A DNA stretch of 55,161 nt, from the NCBI GenBank assembly GCA_022750435.1, contig JAKIVS010000001.1, forward strand, positions 166,542 through 221,702, read 5' to 3'. Origin of the DNA: Thermoplasmata archaeon (GTDB taxonomy: Archaea > Thermoplasmatota > Thermoplasmata > Lutacidiplasmatales > UBA184). The first letter of the stretch is position 1. Each line of letters starts with the position of its first letter. The position numbers and the translations under genes are program-made. This document shows positions 24,273 through 32,934 of this stretch, in pieces. Below the pieces are notes generated by a model. That model had not been told where the DNA came from and searched no databases. It saw nothing but the letters and a program-made list of their open reading frames with translations.

Positions 24273-26669
24273 ATGGTGAACTCACGCTGGCGGGCCCCGC
24301 AGACGTTCGGGGTCTTGGCCGTACTGGCGATCTTGGTCCTCCCAGGAGCGATCACCGTCGCCTCGGTCGGCGTCCCGGACCCGCCCGTCGCCGCGCATCC
24401 ATCCGCCGCCCTCGAACCGGGTGCGACGGTCCCGTCCATGTCCGCGATCGAACTGTCCGACGACACAAGCGTGCTCGGAGGGCCGAACGGGACCGCACCG
24501 ATTGTGGACGCCGTGGTGCCGGGCACCGTCGGACTCACGGTCCGGTCGTACACGGTGGAGATCCGCGTCCCGGCGCCCGCCTCAGGATTCCCGGTCCTGG
24601 TCGACACCGATGCGGTGTTCGACTGGGCGTCGCCGTCCCAGCTTCCGGGCGGGCCGGACGCGCTCCCGCCGCTCTCGGAGTGGCAGTGGTCGGTCACCGC
24701 CGCCGGGCGCACCGACACCCCGAACTGGACCGTCGACGCGGCGACGGGGGACCTGCAGCGAACCGTGGACTGGCAGAACGCCACCTTCGTGGTCGTCGGA
24801 CAGTTTGTCGGCGCCGAATCGGTCCGCGTCTACCCCGGGATCCCCGATGGGACGCAACCGACGTCGCTGTCCGTCTCCCTGAACGGCTGGTCCCCGGGGG
24901 CCAAGTCGCCGACGACGGCGAACCTGACGGCCGCCACCGGGGCGCTCCATCCGTCGATCGTGCGGTTTGGGATGACGTCGAGCGGGATCGCCGCGACCTG
25001 GAACGTCACGAACGGAACTCCGACGTTCGACCTCGCGCACTTCGACATGATCGTCGGGTTCATCGACTCGGTCGGGGCGGTTCCGATGCTCAGCCTTCCC
25101 GCCGGCACCTGGGGCGACGGCAACGTGCTGCCCGCCGGGATGCCCGAAAACCTCGGCGTCCCGATCGAGCTCAACGGCTCCAATGGGTTTTTCGCCGACG
25201 CGAGCGCGTACGCAACGTACGTCGCGACGCTCGCCGCGCACGTCCGCGCGGTCGGCGAGGCGCTCCCGTACTGGGAGGTCGGCAACGAGGTGCCGCTGCT
25301 CAACGTCTCCGAAGTCGGCACCTTCGCGCAGCTCATCACCGTCGCCGCGGCCGCGATCCACAGCTCGCTCCCCAATGCGCTCGTGAGCGCCGACACGATC
25401 ACCAGCCGGACGTACCTCGACCAGTTCGCGAACACGACGACCGGTGTCGGGTTCCTCTCCTTCCACTACTACGCATCGAACACCCTCTGCACCGCGAACG
25501 GGAGCTACTGCCCGCCCGGCACGATGGGCGAGGGCGACACCGACGGCGACCTGATGAGTCCGCTCTCGAACATCACCCACGCGCCGTTCCTCCCGCCGGC
25601 CACCGCCCAGGCCGACTGGTTCGCGCTGACGGGCGAGCACCTCCCGATCCTCGACACCGAGTCGAACCTCAACGCCGCCGGCGGCACGGGGCCGGGCGGG
25701 ACCGGCAGCGACCCGCGGATCCCGGCCCTGTTCGGAGCCGCGTGGCTCGGCTCGACGTTGATCGACGCCTCGCGCGCGAACGTCTCGGCGCTGACGTACT
25801 TCCGCCTGACGAACCCGGGGGGTCCGAACGTCACCGAGACGGCCCCGTTCGGCGGGTTCGGCTTCGGCTTGACGACCCTCAATCTCAGCAACCAGTTCGT
25901 GGAGTTCGCCCCCTACTGGGCGTCGTACTTGTGGGCGAACCACGTCCAGAACGGCGGGAATGGGGTCCTCGTCAACGCGACCGGGGCGGTCGACGTGGCG
26001 CCGTATGCGGTGCGGAGCGGGAACCACCTCACCGTGGTCCTCGTCAACCGGATGGATACCGAGGTCAACACCACCGTCGCCTTCCCGAACGCGAGCGAGT
26101 GGAGCCCGACGGGACTCAGCGTGCTCGACACGCGGGGGTACGACGAGGTGTACGATGCTGCGAACCAGTCGGTGGCCGTCGAGCGCTCCGGGGTCGTCAA
26201 CCTCACGCCGCCCGGGTCGGGCGGACGCGTTCAGCTGGACGGGTACGGGATGGCCGTCCTCACGGGGCTGTACCAGCCGTTGAACTCCTCCCAAGGCCCG
26301 GGGAACTCGTCGAACGGCACCGGCTCCGGGAATGGGACGGGCCCCCGGAATCAAACCGGGACCAACACGTCCGCGAACCAGACGGGCGCCAACGCGACGA
26401 ACACCTCCGGATCGTCTTCGCACCCGCCGACCTCCGGGACCCACACGCGAGCGGGGAACTCCGCGTCGGAGGGAGCGTCGGCGCTCCCGCAGACCGCGGT
26501 CTCCGCCTCGCGGGCCGTGCTCGGACTCTCGACGAATCGGTGGGCCGCCCTTCTGATCCTCGGCGTGACCCTGGCGGTCGCGCTGGTGGCCTGGGGTTCG
26601 TCGGCCCCGCTGCCCGGGGTCCAGCACGCGCGCCCGCCTCCCCGGCGGACTCGGGCCCGGCGACGGTAG
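24273..26669 (+). CDS. Surface protein with GH-A-like TIM-barrel domain, sequon-rich stalk and anchor (paralogue 1)
   Basis: 798 aa. Signal peptide (about 10-33), a beta-rich N-domain (about 50-230), then a probable (beta/alpha)8 domain (about 230-560). It carries the pair of acids typical of clan GH-A glycosidases: Glu339 in YWEVGNEVP (Asn-Glu acid/base motif) and Glu463 in LPILDTESNLN (nucleophile position), 124 residues apart. A beta-sandwich follows, then a Gly/Asn/Ser/Thr stalk dense in sequons (about 670-715), a membrane helix (WAALLILGVTLAVALVAW) and a basic tail. It likely cuts or transfers glycans at the cell surface, perhaps of the archaeon's own envelope. The exact GH family is not identifiable by eye. 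Its paralogue at 27500 faces it. Confidence 0.72.
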   Translation: MVNSRWRAPQTFGVLAVLAILVLPGAITVASVGVPDPPVAAHPSAALEPGATVPSMSAIELSDDTSVLGGPNGTAPIVDAVVPGTVGLTVRSYTVEIRVPAPASGFPVLVDTDAVFDWASPSQLPGGPDALPPLSEWQWSVTAAGRTDTPNWTVDAATGDLQRTVDWQNATFVVVGQFVGAESVRVYPGIPDGTQPTSLSVSLNGWSPGAKSPTTANLTAATGALHPSIVRFGMTSSGIAATWNVTNGTPTFDLAHFDMIVGFIDSVGAVPMLSLPAGTWGDGNVLPAGMPENLGVPIELNGSNGFFADASAYATYVATLAAHVRAVGEALPYWEVGNEVPLLNVSEVGTFAQLITVAAAAIHSSLPNALVSADTITSRTYLDQFANTTTGVGFLSFHYYASNTLCTANGSYCPPGTMGEGDTDGDLMSPLSNITHAPFLPPATAQADWFALTGEHLPILDTESNLNAAGGTGPGGTGSDPRIPALFGAAWLGSTLIDASRANVSALTYFRLTNPGGPNVTETAPFGGFGFGLTTLNLSNQFVEFAPYWASYLWANHVQNGGNGVLVNATGAVDVAPYAVRSGNHLTVVLVNRMDTEVNTTVAFPNASEWSPTGLSVLDTRGYDEVYDAANQSVAVERSGVVNLTPPGSGGRVQLDGYGMAVLTGLYQPLNSSQGPGNSSNGTGSGNGTGPRNQTGTNTSANQTGANATNTSGSSSHPPTSGTHTRAGNSASEGASALPQTAVSASRAVLGLSTNRWAALLILGVTLAVALVAWGSSAPLPGVQHARPPPRRTRARRR

Positions 26670-26794
26670 GTCGACGGGGACGGGACCCGGGTCACCGATG
26701 CACGGGGCCGAGGGGTCCGACCCGAGTTCGGCGCCGAGCGGCCCCGCCCCCGAGCTCGGAACGTCGAGCTTATGGAATCGCCGGCGTCCGGGCC

Positions 26795-26875
26795 GTGGGC
26801 GCGGGCGTGACCGAACTCGGAACGAAGCGGGCGCAGGTTCGGGATGTCACCCCACGCCGGTGGAGTCGGAGATGA
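26795..26875 (+). CDS. Possible leaderless upstream ORF (26 codons) overlapping the next start
   Basis: GTG 26795 opens 26 codons (MGAGVTELGTKRAQVRDV at its start) ending in TGA at 26873-26875, which overlaps the ATG of the next gene as ATGA. A TATA-like GCTTATGG (26768-26775) is centred about 24 nt before the GTG, the spacing of leaderless genes here, while the main gene is about 100 nt away. It may be a leader peptide coupling translation, or chance. Confidence 0.3.
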   Translation: MGAGVTELGTKRAQVRDVTPRRWSRR

Positions 26876-27405
26876 CCCTCGCCCGACGCCAGCGCATCGC
26901 CGTCTTCCTCGCGGTGGCCATCGCCTCCCTCGTCGTCCTCGGGTGGGTCGCGTCCCTGACGGGACCCCCGACGACGAATCCGTCCGTGGAGATCGTGAAC
27001 ACGACCAACCTGGAGATCACGAGCGGCCTCACGAACGCGGTCGTCTTCCCCTTCCAACTCGCACCGGAGCAGCAGCCAGGCGAGGAAGGGACGCCCACGA
27101 TCGGCTCCGCTTCCGCGAGCGTGACGTTCTCCGTCTCCGGGTGCGTGGCCGCGAGCGCGGGCGCGTGCCCCGGGGTTGCCGTGGCGATCTTCACGAGCGA
27201 CGAAGCGGGCACCATCGCCTCGGGGGGCAACGCCACCCCGGTCTGGTGCGGGGAGATGAACGGGTCCTCCTGCGGTTCCCAGATGAGCGGGCAAGCGACC
27301 GTCGACCTGACCTCCCTCGCTGGGCAGGGGCTCGACCTCGTGATCTGGAGCACGTCGGGCACCGAGTGGGTCGACGTGGATTCGAGCGGCTCCTGGTCGG
27401 GCTAG
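26872..27405 (+). CDS. Small exported membrane-anchored protein between two GH-like genes
   Basis: 177 aa from ATG 26872. A single N-terminal membrane segment (RIAVFLAVAIASLVVLGWVA, residues 7-26) is followed by an outer beta-rich domain with two Cys pairs (ASVTFSVSGCVAASAGACPG and VWCGEMNGSSCGSQ) that probably form disulfides, and sequons NTT, NAT and NGS. It ends in an acidic/Ser stretch without a second anchor. Longer in-frame ORFs start at 26698, but that extension is Arg/Pro-rich and lies before the promoter element. It sits between the two GH-like paralogues, so it may interact with them; no family is recognised. Confidence 0.65.
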   Translation: MTLARRQRIAVFLAVAIASLVVLGWVASLTGPPTTNPSVEIVNTTNLEITSGLTNAVVFPFQLAPEQQPGEEGTPTIGSASASVTFSVSGCVAASAGACPGVAVAIFTSDEAGTIASGGNATPVWCGEMNGSSCGSQMSGQATVDLTSLAGQGLDLVIWSTSGTEWVDVDSSGSWSG

Positions 27406-27499
27406 CGACCCTCCGGGGGGCGTGGCCCCTTTCCCTGCGGGCTCCGCTCGAGAGACTTCGTTCGGTCTCGGACGGCCCGACGGCCCGTCACGCACCGAC

Positions 27500-29713
27500 T
27501 TAGCAGGACGGAAGGACCGGGCGGACCGTCGCTGCGACGAAGCCCTCGGTCCACGGAGTTCGCGCCAGGTCGCCGAAGGAGCCAGCGCCGCTCCAGGGGC
27601 TCGTCGAGAACGTCGTGTTGCCGAGCGCGCCGCCGGCGGAGCAGAGTCCCGACTCCCCGAACAGAGCGCCGGGCGCGTAGTGGATCCCTGGGTGCGCCAC
27701 CGTCGGCGTCTCGGTGAGCACCGCGACGCCGTACCCCTGCAGCACGAACGTCACCGGATTGCTCGTCCGAACGCGCGGGAGGACCCCCGACTTGGTGAGG
27801 ACCTCCTGGTGGGTGAGCGGGTTCCACGTTTCCGAGTAGGAACGGTGGTCGAGGAGCGTCAGGTTGGTCGGGGTCAACGACTGGCCGGGGAAGGAGATCG
27901 TGAATCGGACGCTGGCGTTCACGTGGTTGACGGCGACCACAGAGATGCCGGTCCCGACCCGGTAGGCCTGCGCCTCCGCGAGCCCGTCAACGGAGCCCGT
28001 GGTGAGGAGCGCGGCGCTCTGCGACGGGACCGCCTTCCCCCACATCGTGGCGGCCCAGTACGGGGCGTACAGGGTGGCCGAGCTCCCGTTGAAGCGCATC
28101 ATCTGGAATCCCCAGCCTCCGTACGCGGAGGTCGGCGTGGAGTTGATCGCCGAAGGTCCGGCGAGCGTGTAGTAGACGATCCCCTTGACGCCCTGCTGCG
28201 TCCCGTCGATGTAGAGCCCGGCGAGCCACTGGGCGCCGAACAACGTCTGGATTCGGGGGTCGGTGCCGGCCGCCGTGGCCAGAGTGCCCCCCTCATGGTT
28301 GAGGTTCGACTCCGAGTCGAGGACCGGGAGCAACTTCCCGGTGAGGTTGAACCATTCGGAGCGGGCGACGAGCGGTGGGTCCCAGGAGAGCATGGTGCCG
28401 AACTCGGTCGACCGGGCGACCAGATCCGGGTCCGGGATCCCCTGGCTCCCTCCCTGCGGCGGGCAGTAGACCCCGTTGTTGAGGCACATTCCGCTGACGG
28501 CGTAGAAGTGAAACGAAAGGAACTGTGTGTTGGGCGCGCCCTTGGCGAACTGCACGAGGTAGTTCGGGTCCATCATCACGTCCGTGCCGACGAGGGCACC
28601 GGGAAGGTACTTGTGGACCGCGAGCTCGGCCGCGTTGAACACCTTGATGAACGTCGCCACTTCGGACACGTTCACGCGCGGGACCTCGTTGCCGATGCTC
28701 CAGTACATCACGTGCTCCCCCGCCTGGTGCACGTGCTGGGCGAGCGCGGAAACGTACTTCGTGTAGGCCGTGACCGTCGGGAAGTAGCCGGTCGTTCCGT
28801 AGAACGTGACCGGCATCAGCAAGTTCAGGGGCATCCCCGTCGGCAGCGTGTTGCCGTCGCCCCACGAGCCAGCGGGCAGGCTCAGCATGATGTTCGCCCC
28901 CACCGACTTCGAGAAGTTGATCAGCCGGTCGAGCCCGGTCCATTTGAACGCGACCGAATTGTTCGTCGTGTTCCACGTGACCTGCACGCCGATGCTGGTG
29001 ATGCCGATCCGCACGATCCCGGGGTGGGTCGCGGCGGCCAGTCCGGGGAAGGTCGTGCTGTTCAGCGTGCCGGACGTCGTCGAGAAGATCCCGTTCGCGA
29101 CGAAGCCGCTCGAGGGGGCCACCTGGCCACTGACGCCGGTCGGGAGCACACTGATCGAGAGGACCGGATTGGCCCGAGCCGTGATGGTGTAGACTGCGTT
29201 CTGCCACGGGGCGGTGCGCGTCAAGGTGCCCGTCGTCGGGTTCGTGCTCCAGTTGCGCGTGTCGTTCTTGCCGTGGGTGAGGATCGTGAAGTTCCACATC
29301 CCGAACGCCGGAAGCGCGTCCGCGCCGCCGGGGAGTTGGGCGGGCTGGCTCATCACCGTCAGGGGCGAGGTCAAGACGGCGACGGTCAGGAGGGGAACGG
29401 CGACGCTGGCGACGAGATTGACCTCGTACGTGCGCTGATAGCCCGTCGAGGAGAGCGGGGTCGCCGTGTCGGTCAGGACGCTGACGACCTTGCCCTTGCT
29501 GAGGTCCTTGATCGACGAATCGTCGACCACCTTGAGCGCGGCTCCGCCCTGGAACTCCGCGCTCGGAGACGCGGAGGCCGAGGCGGCGGTGAGGCTCAAC
29601 CCCGACGAAGTTGGGATCAACAGGACGACAAGGGTGAGCAAGACGAGCGCTCCCGCCGCGAGCGAGAGATGGGTCGCGCGGGAAGGTGCGAGCAGGAAGT
29701 TCTTGCTCGTCAC
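27500..29713 (-). CDS. Surface protein with GH-A-like TIM-barrel domain (paralogue 2)
   Basis: 737 aa from GTG 29713. A signal segment (LSLAAGALVLLTLVVLLI, about 17-34) and a beta-rich N-domain lead into a barrel parallel to paralogue 1: THPGIVRIGITS, Glu343 in YWSIGNEVPRVN, QFLSFHFYAVSG, and Glu468 in LPVLDSESNLN, spacing 125. The C-terminal beta domain also matches (TNLTLLDHRSYSETWNP, FVLQGYGVAVLTE). It lacks the sequon-rich stalk and membrane anchor of paralogue 1, so it is secreted or held only by the N-terminal segment. The tail is about 65 residues of unrelated sequence ending in Cys. Same inferred role: a surface glycan hydrolase or transglycosylase. It converges on the small membrane protein at 26872. 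A TATA box at 29843-29850 lies about 130 nt upstream. Confidence 0.72.
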   Translation of the reverse strand: MTSKNFLLAPSRATHLSLAAGALVLLTLVVLLIPTSSGLSLTAASASASPSAEFQGGAALKVVDDSSIKDLSKGKVVSVLTDTATPLSSTGYQRTYEVNLVASVAVPLLTVAVLTSPLTVMSQPAQLPGGADALPAFGMWNFTILTHGKNDTRNWSTNPTTGTLTRTAPWQNAVYTITARANPVLSISVLPTGVSGQVAPSSGFVANGIFSTTSGTLNSTTFPGLAAATHPGIVRIGITSIGVQVTWNTTNNSVAFKWTGLDRLINFSKSVGANIMLSLPAGSWGDGNTLPTGMPLNLLMPVTFYGTTGYFPTVTAYTKYVSALAQHVHQAGEHVMYWSIGNEVPRVNVSEVATFIKVFNAAELAVHKYLPGALVGTDVMMDPNYLVQFAKGAPNTQFLSFHFYAVSGMCLNNGVYCPPQGGSQGIPDPDLVARSTEFGTMLSWDPPLVARSEWFNLTGKLLPVLDSESNLNHEGGTLATAAGTDPRIQTLFGAQWLAGLYIDGTQQGVKGIVYYTLAGPSAINSTPTSAYGGWGFQMMRFNGSSATLYAPYWAATMWGKAVPSQSAALLTTGSVDGLAEAQAYRVGTGISVVAVNHVNASVRFTISFPGQSLTPTNLTLLDHRSYSETWNPLTHQEVLTKSGVLPRVRTSNPVTFVLQGYGVAVLTETPTVAHPGIHYAPGALFGESGLCSAGGALGNTTFSTSPWSGAGSFGDLARTPWTEGFVAATVRPVLPSC

Positions 29714-29725
29714 CGGCGGCTCCGT

Positions 29726-29812
29726 TTAGGGTGCAACTCCAGGGGGAGGGCGGGGCCGGACGACGAGCGCGCGAGGAGGAGAGGCGTCGATGCCACGTCC
29801 CAACCTCGGCAT
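29726..29812 (-). CDS. Possible short upstream ORF (28 codons) before GH-like paralogue 2
   Basis: ATG at 29812 (minus strand) opens 28 codons (starting MPRLGRGIDASPP), ending 12 nt before GTG 29713. The only good TATA box upstream is about 35 nt before this ATG, so the main gene would have a leader of about 110 nt containing this ORF. The Pro/Arg-rich composition is like random GC-rich sequence; confidence is low. Confidence 0.2.
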   Translation of the reverse strand: MPRLGRGIDASPPRALVVRPRPPPGVAP

Positions 29813-29842
29813 TCTGCTCAACCGACCGAGGTGACCACGGAC

Positions 29843-29850
29843 GTATATCA
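29843..29850 (-). promoter_or_regulatory. TATA box in the 298-bp region upstream of GH-like paralogue 2
   Basis: TGATATAC on the minus strand, the only AT-rich element in the region. It shares TATACGT with the promoter of paralogue 1 (24225-24231). The rest of 29714-30011 holds no other gene that I can support. Confidence 0.45.
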
Positions 29851-30011
29851 TTCATGAACCTTTGGGACGGAGAACCGTCGGAATCCGAGAATCGAGACGG
29901 CCGGGCGACATTCGGTCCGGACGGCAGCCGGCGCCCCTCGGTCCAGGCGAATCGGTCCGGCACACGAGCGCGGACGCGCTCCACCGGTCCATCGAACGGT
30001 CGGGGCGTCGG

Positions 30012-32564
30012 TCAACCGTCGGGCGCCGGCAGGAGCAACACGGTCCACGTCCCCTCGACGGCGAGGACGCTCGCGCCATACTCCCCCACGAGGTAGTTCG
30101 TCTCCCACAGGATCGCGCTCGGGTGATTGAAGATCAGCCGGGACTCGTTGGTGGCGAGGACGAATCGGACGCCCCAGCCCTGCCAGACCGTCGGAGCGTC
30201 CAGGTACGTCGGCAGGTCGTCGACGAGATTTTCGGCCTTCGGGGTGGAGAACGCCACCGTGAGCTCGATGGAGGGGGCGCCCGACGGGCCCCCGGAAACG
30301 TTCAGCGGTACGCGCGCCACCTCGCCGACGGTGATCCGGTTGAACGACTGGGGCCGTCCGACGGCGCTCGTCGGCGTCACGTTCGCGAACGTCCGTAGGT
30401 TCGCGGCGATCGCCGACGGGGTCAGGTACAGCTGGCCACCCGAGGGTCCGGGAAGGATGTTGGTGGCGGCCACGCCCATCGGCGGGCCGGTCATGTTCCC
30501 CCGGACGTCGAGGATCGACCACCCCGGGTCGGCCGAGAACTGGAAGGAGAAGACGGCGTGCGGCAGGGACGGGTCGATGACGATGGTGATGTTGAGGGAG
30601 AATCCGTCCTCCGGATACAGCAGGGCCATCGACGCGGGTCCGGCCGGAGTCGCCACGATCGTAGGCGAAGCGGTCACCGATTCGGTGCGATTCCCGGTTC
30701 CGTTCGTCAGGGTGACGTTGAACTCATCGGCGGCGAGGCCCGCGACCGGGATGAACTGGCCCGACGTCGAGGCCTCGTAGTCGGGCGTCACGTTGTCGAA
30801 GGAGGCGTTCGTGCCGGCGATGGTCGCCGCGACGAGGCTGTTGGTGACCGAAGCGCGAGCGACGAGGGCGAAGTAGGCGATCTCCTCGTCGGTGAGGTGG
30901 CCCGGGTCGAAGGTGAATCGGGGGGCGACGAACGGAGTGTACGCCTCGCGGTCGAGGAGCGCCCGCGTCCACTTGGCCGCGCCGCCGGGCGCGATGACGT
31001 TGCCGGACACGCCCGAGTGTTGGATGTCGTTGAGGGCCGCCAAGAACGTCCCGTCGTGGAACAGCGAGGAGTTCGCCTGCTCGTACCCCGAGAGGTGGGG
31101 CTCCGTCACGAGGGCCGTGCTGAGCAGGAGCGCCACGATCGCGAGCGTGAGGACCACGGTGCCGGGAAGCGTCCAGCCGGCGGGGACCCGGCGCGACGGC
31201 CCGGCGCGGCGCACGGTGGGCCGGTGGATCGGCCCCGCGGCCGGTGGGAGGGGGGAGTCCGGAGAGGGCGGCGCTGCGACTCCGGCCAGGAGGTGGGTGA
31301 GGGTCTTCGAATCCCAGTGGAGGAAGGCGTCCAGCCCAAGGCCGAGCCCGAGGCCGATCGGCACCACGAGGAAGAACGCGAATTGGGGGTAGTCGGTCAC
31401 GACCGACAGCTTCCAGGCGGCGTAGGCGCCCCCGATTACCGCCAGGAGCATCGTGAGCACGGTGAGCGTTCCGAGCGAGAGTCGGCGCGGACGGAGGAGG
31501 CGAAGGCCGACGAGGGTCACGGCGAGGAACCCGGCCAGGAGGAGGGAGATGAGCTCGGCGTTGGGGAGCGACGGTTTCGCCCCGGCGAGATACGGGTTGA
31601 GCAGGAGATAGTACAGGCTCCCGAGGCCGTTGCGGACGTAGGAGAAGGCGTTCGCGGCGAGGAAGTGGGGCTGCGGCACGCGCGCCGCGGCCGCCAAGCC
31701 ATAAAATCCCCCAACGCTCAGGACGAAGACGGCGAACCCCGCGAGGGCGACCCTGCCCCGGTAGAACGTCCGCGTGAGCTGCTGGGACGAGACGAGGAAG
31801 AGGGCGAGGACGGCCAAGGTGAGCCCCAGCACCGTCGCCGTCTGCGGCTGACTCAGGACGGTCGCCGCAGTCGCGACCCAGAACAGGAAGACGTGCGTCT
31901 CCGAGCCCGAACGGACGAACCGGATCAAGAAGGCGATCGAGAGGTTCAGGAAGATCAGGCCGAGGATCGTGGGATAGATCCCCTGGAAGAACGACTGGAC
32001 GAGGGTCGGGCTGAGGAGGACGAACGCCTCCACGCCGAGAGCCACGACCCGGGAGCGCAGCAGCGTCCGGCTGAGGTAGTAGGTACTGAGCCCGAGCCCG
32101 ACGCCCCCCAAGGCCACGAAGGCGCGACCCGCCTGCAACGGGCCGAACCACCGGACGAACAGCCCCAGGATCGGGAAGACCAGGGGCGGGTACTGGCCCG
32201 GGAGGAGCCAGTTGGGGTACGGCAACCCGATGAAGGCGTACGACCCGGAGATCCATTGCCCCGGATCTCCCCCCGAGGGAATCGGGTAAGCCGACATCGC
32301 TCGCTCGACGAGGTAGACGGCGAAGAGGCCGATCGCCAGGGCGAACAGGTAGCCGTAGAGCTCGGGCTTTCCCGGTTCCCGGACCCCGGTCGGGTTGGAG
32401 CCTCTCGCGAGGCGCGGGGGGAAGTAGGTGTCCTCGAATCGAGTCAGGGTATTGCGACGCGGCGCGGGCTCCGCCGGCCGGGACTCCGACGGCCGCTCCG
32501 CCCCCGTTGCCCCCGGGGGAGGCGCCGGAGCACCGGGCGGCGGTGTCCCGTTCGTCAGGTCCAC
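30012..32564 (-). CDS. GT-C-type multi-pass membrane glycosyltransferase-like protein (paralogue C)
   Basis: 850 aa from GTG 32564. N-terminal cytoplasmic region of 70 residues with RFEDTYFPP, a motif shared with paralogue D (RVEDALFPP). First membrane helix YLFALAIGLFAVYLVERA, then the outer-loop motif PSGGDPGQWISGSYAF with Asp100, GQYPPLVFPILGLFV and FFQGIYPTILGLIF. About 11-12 membrane helices, a Pro/Arg-rich loop (about 435-465), a last helix, then an outer domain of about 350 aa with GGAAKWTRALLDREAYTP, DEEIAYFALVARASVTNSLV, sequons, and a conserved end VRFVLATN, ETNYLVGEYGASVL and WTVLLLP. A sugar-transfer role is inferred. It is divergent from the AlkP gene at 32935 across 370 nt. An upstream ORF overlaps its start. 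Confidence 0.77.
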   Translation of the reverse strand: MDLTNGTPPPGAPAPPPGATGAERPSESRPAEPAPRRNTLTRFEDTYFPPRLARGSNPTGVREPGKPELYGYLFALAIGLFAVYLVERAMSAYPIPSGGDPGQWISGSYAFIGLPYPNWLLPGQYPPLVFPILGLFVRWFGPLQAGRAFVALGGVGLGLSTYYLSRTLLRSRVVALGVEAFVLLSPTLVQSFFQGIYPTILGLIFLNLSIAFLIRFVRSGSETHVFLFWVATAATVLSQPQTATVLGLTLAVLALFLVSSQQLTRTFYRGRVALAGFAVFVLSVGGFYGLAAAARVPQPHFLAANAFSYVRNGLGSLYYLLLNPYLAGAKPSLPNAELISLLLAGFLAVTLVGLRLLRPRRLSLGTLTVLTMLLAVIGGAYAAWKLSVVTDYPQFAFFLVVPIGLGLGLGLDAFLHWDSKTLTHLLAGVAAPPSPDSPLPPAAGPIHRPTVRRAGPSRRVPAGWTLPGTVVLTLAIVALLLSTALVTEPHLSGYEQANSSLFHDGTFLAALNDIQHSGVSGNVIAPGGAAKWTRALLDREAYTPFVAPRFTFDPGHLTDEEIAYFALVARASVTNSLVAATIAGTNASFDNVTPDYEASTSGQFIPVAGLAADEFNVTLTNGTGNRTESVTASPTIVATPAGPASMALLYPEDGFSLNITIVIDPSLPHAVFSFQFSADPGWSILDVRGNMTGPPMGVAATNILPGPSGGQLYLTPSAIAANLRTFANVTPTSAVGRPQSFNRITVGEVARVPLNVSGGPSGAPSIELTVAFSTPKAENLVDDLPTYLDAPTVWQGWGVRFVLATNESRLIFNHPSAILWETNYLVGEYGASVLAVEGTWTVLLLPAPDG

Positions 32565-32680
32565 GTCGGACTCCCTCGGTTGGCCCTCGCCCGAACGAAC
32601 CTCCGCGGACGCGAGAGCCCGAGCTCCGGTCCAGAATGGGGGACCGATGGTCTCTGGCCCGCCGGCCGTCGAGTGCGCAT
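32555..32680 (-). CDS. Possible leaderless upstream ORF (41 codons) overlapping the paralogue C start
   Basis: The minus-strand ATG at 32680 lies 29 nt after a TATA-like CTTTATC (32706-32712). The ORF runs 41 codons (starting MRTRRPAGQRPSVPH) and ends at 32555, overlapping the GTG start of the GT-C gene by 10 nt. The main gene has no TATA at leaderless distance, so its transcript would carry this ORF first. It may set translational coupling or be chance. Confidence 0.3.
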   Translation of the reverse strand: MRTRRPAGQRPSVPHSGPELGLSRPRRFVRARANRGSPTWT

Positions 32681-32934
32681 GGCGGGCTCGCGGACTGCGG
32701 AGCGGGATAAAGCCATCCCGGTGCCGCGCTCCGAGCCGCGGTGCGCCGGGGACACCCCGACCCCGAGGGGACGGACTTGGGACCGCCCCTGGACCCCCGG
32801 TGTCCCGGGTGCGCGCTCCGTCGTCGCGGTCCGGGTTTGCCCGACGGACACCGGCCGCCGTCGCTCGCCGGTCGACGGGACGCGTCGCTCCCCGGTTCGT
32901 GAGACGTTAAGAAGAGGAGCGGGTCGGGCGGTGG
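32565..32934. other. 370-bp divergent promoter region between GT-C paralogue C and the AlkP gene
   Basis: Left part: the candidate upstream ORF and its TATA (32706-32712, minus strand). Right part: GTTAAG (32906-32911), centred 26 nt before the ATG at 32935, the leaderless spacing. The middle, about 32720-32900, is very GC-rich and holds nothing else I can support. Confidence 0.45.

Noticed and set aside
26281-26420. DNA tandem repeat or CRISPR-like array
   Set aside because: The repetitive look comes from Asn/Gly/Thr/Ser codons of a sequon-rich protein stalk; there are no regular repeat and spacer units. No CRISPR array was found anywhere in the window.
23759-26875. A 1,038-codon open frame on the plus strand over the Kelch and GH-like genes
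   Set aside because: It overlaps two well-supported genes and its translation is Arg/Gly/Pro-rich with no domain, signal peptide or motif. It is a shadow frame of GC-rich DNA; only its last 26 codons are considered as an upstream ORF.
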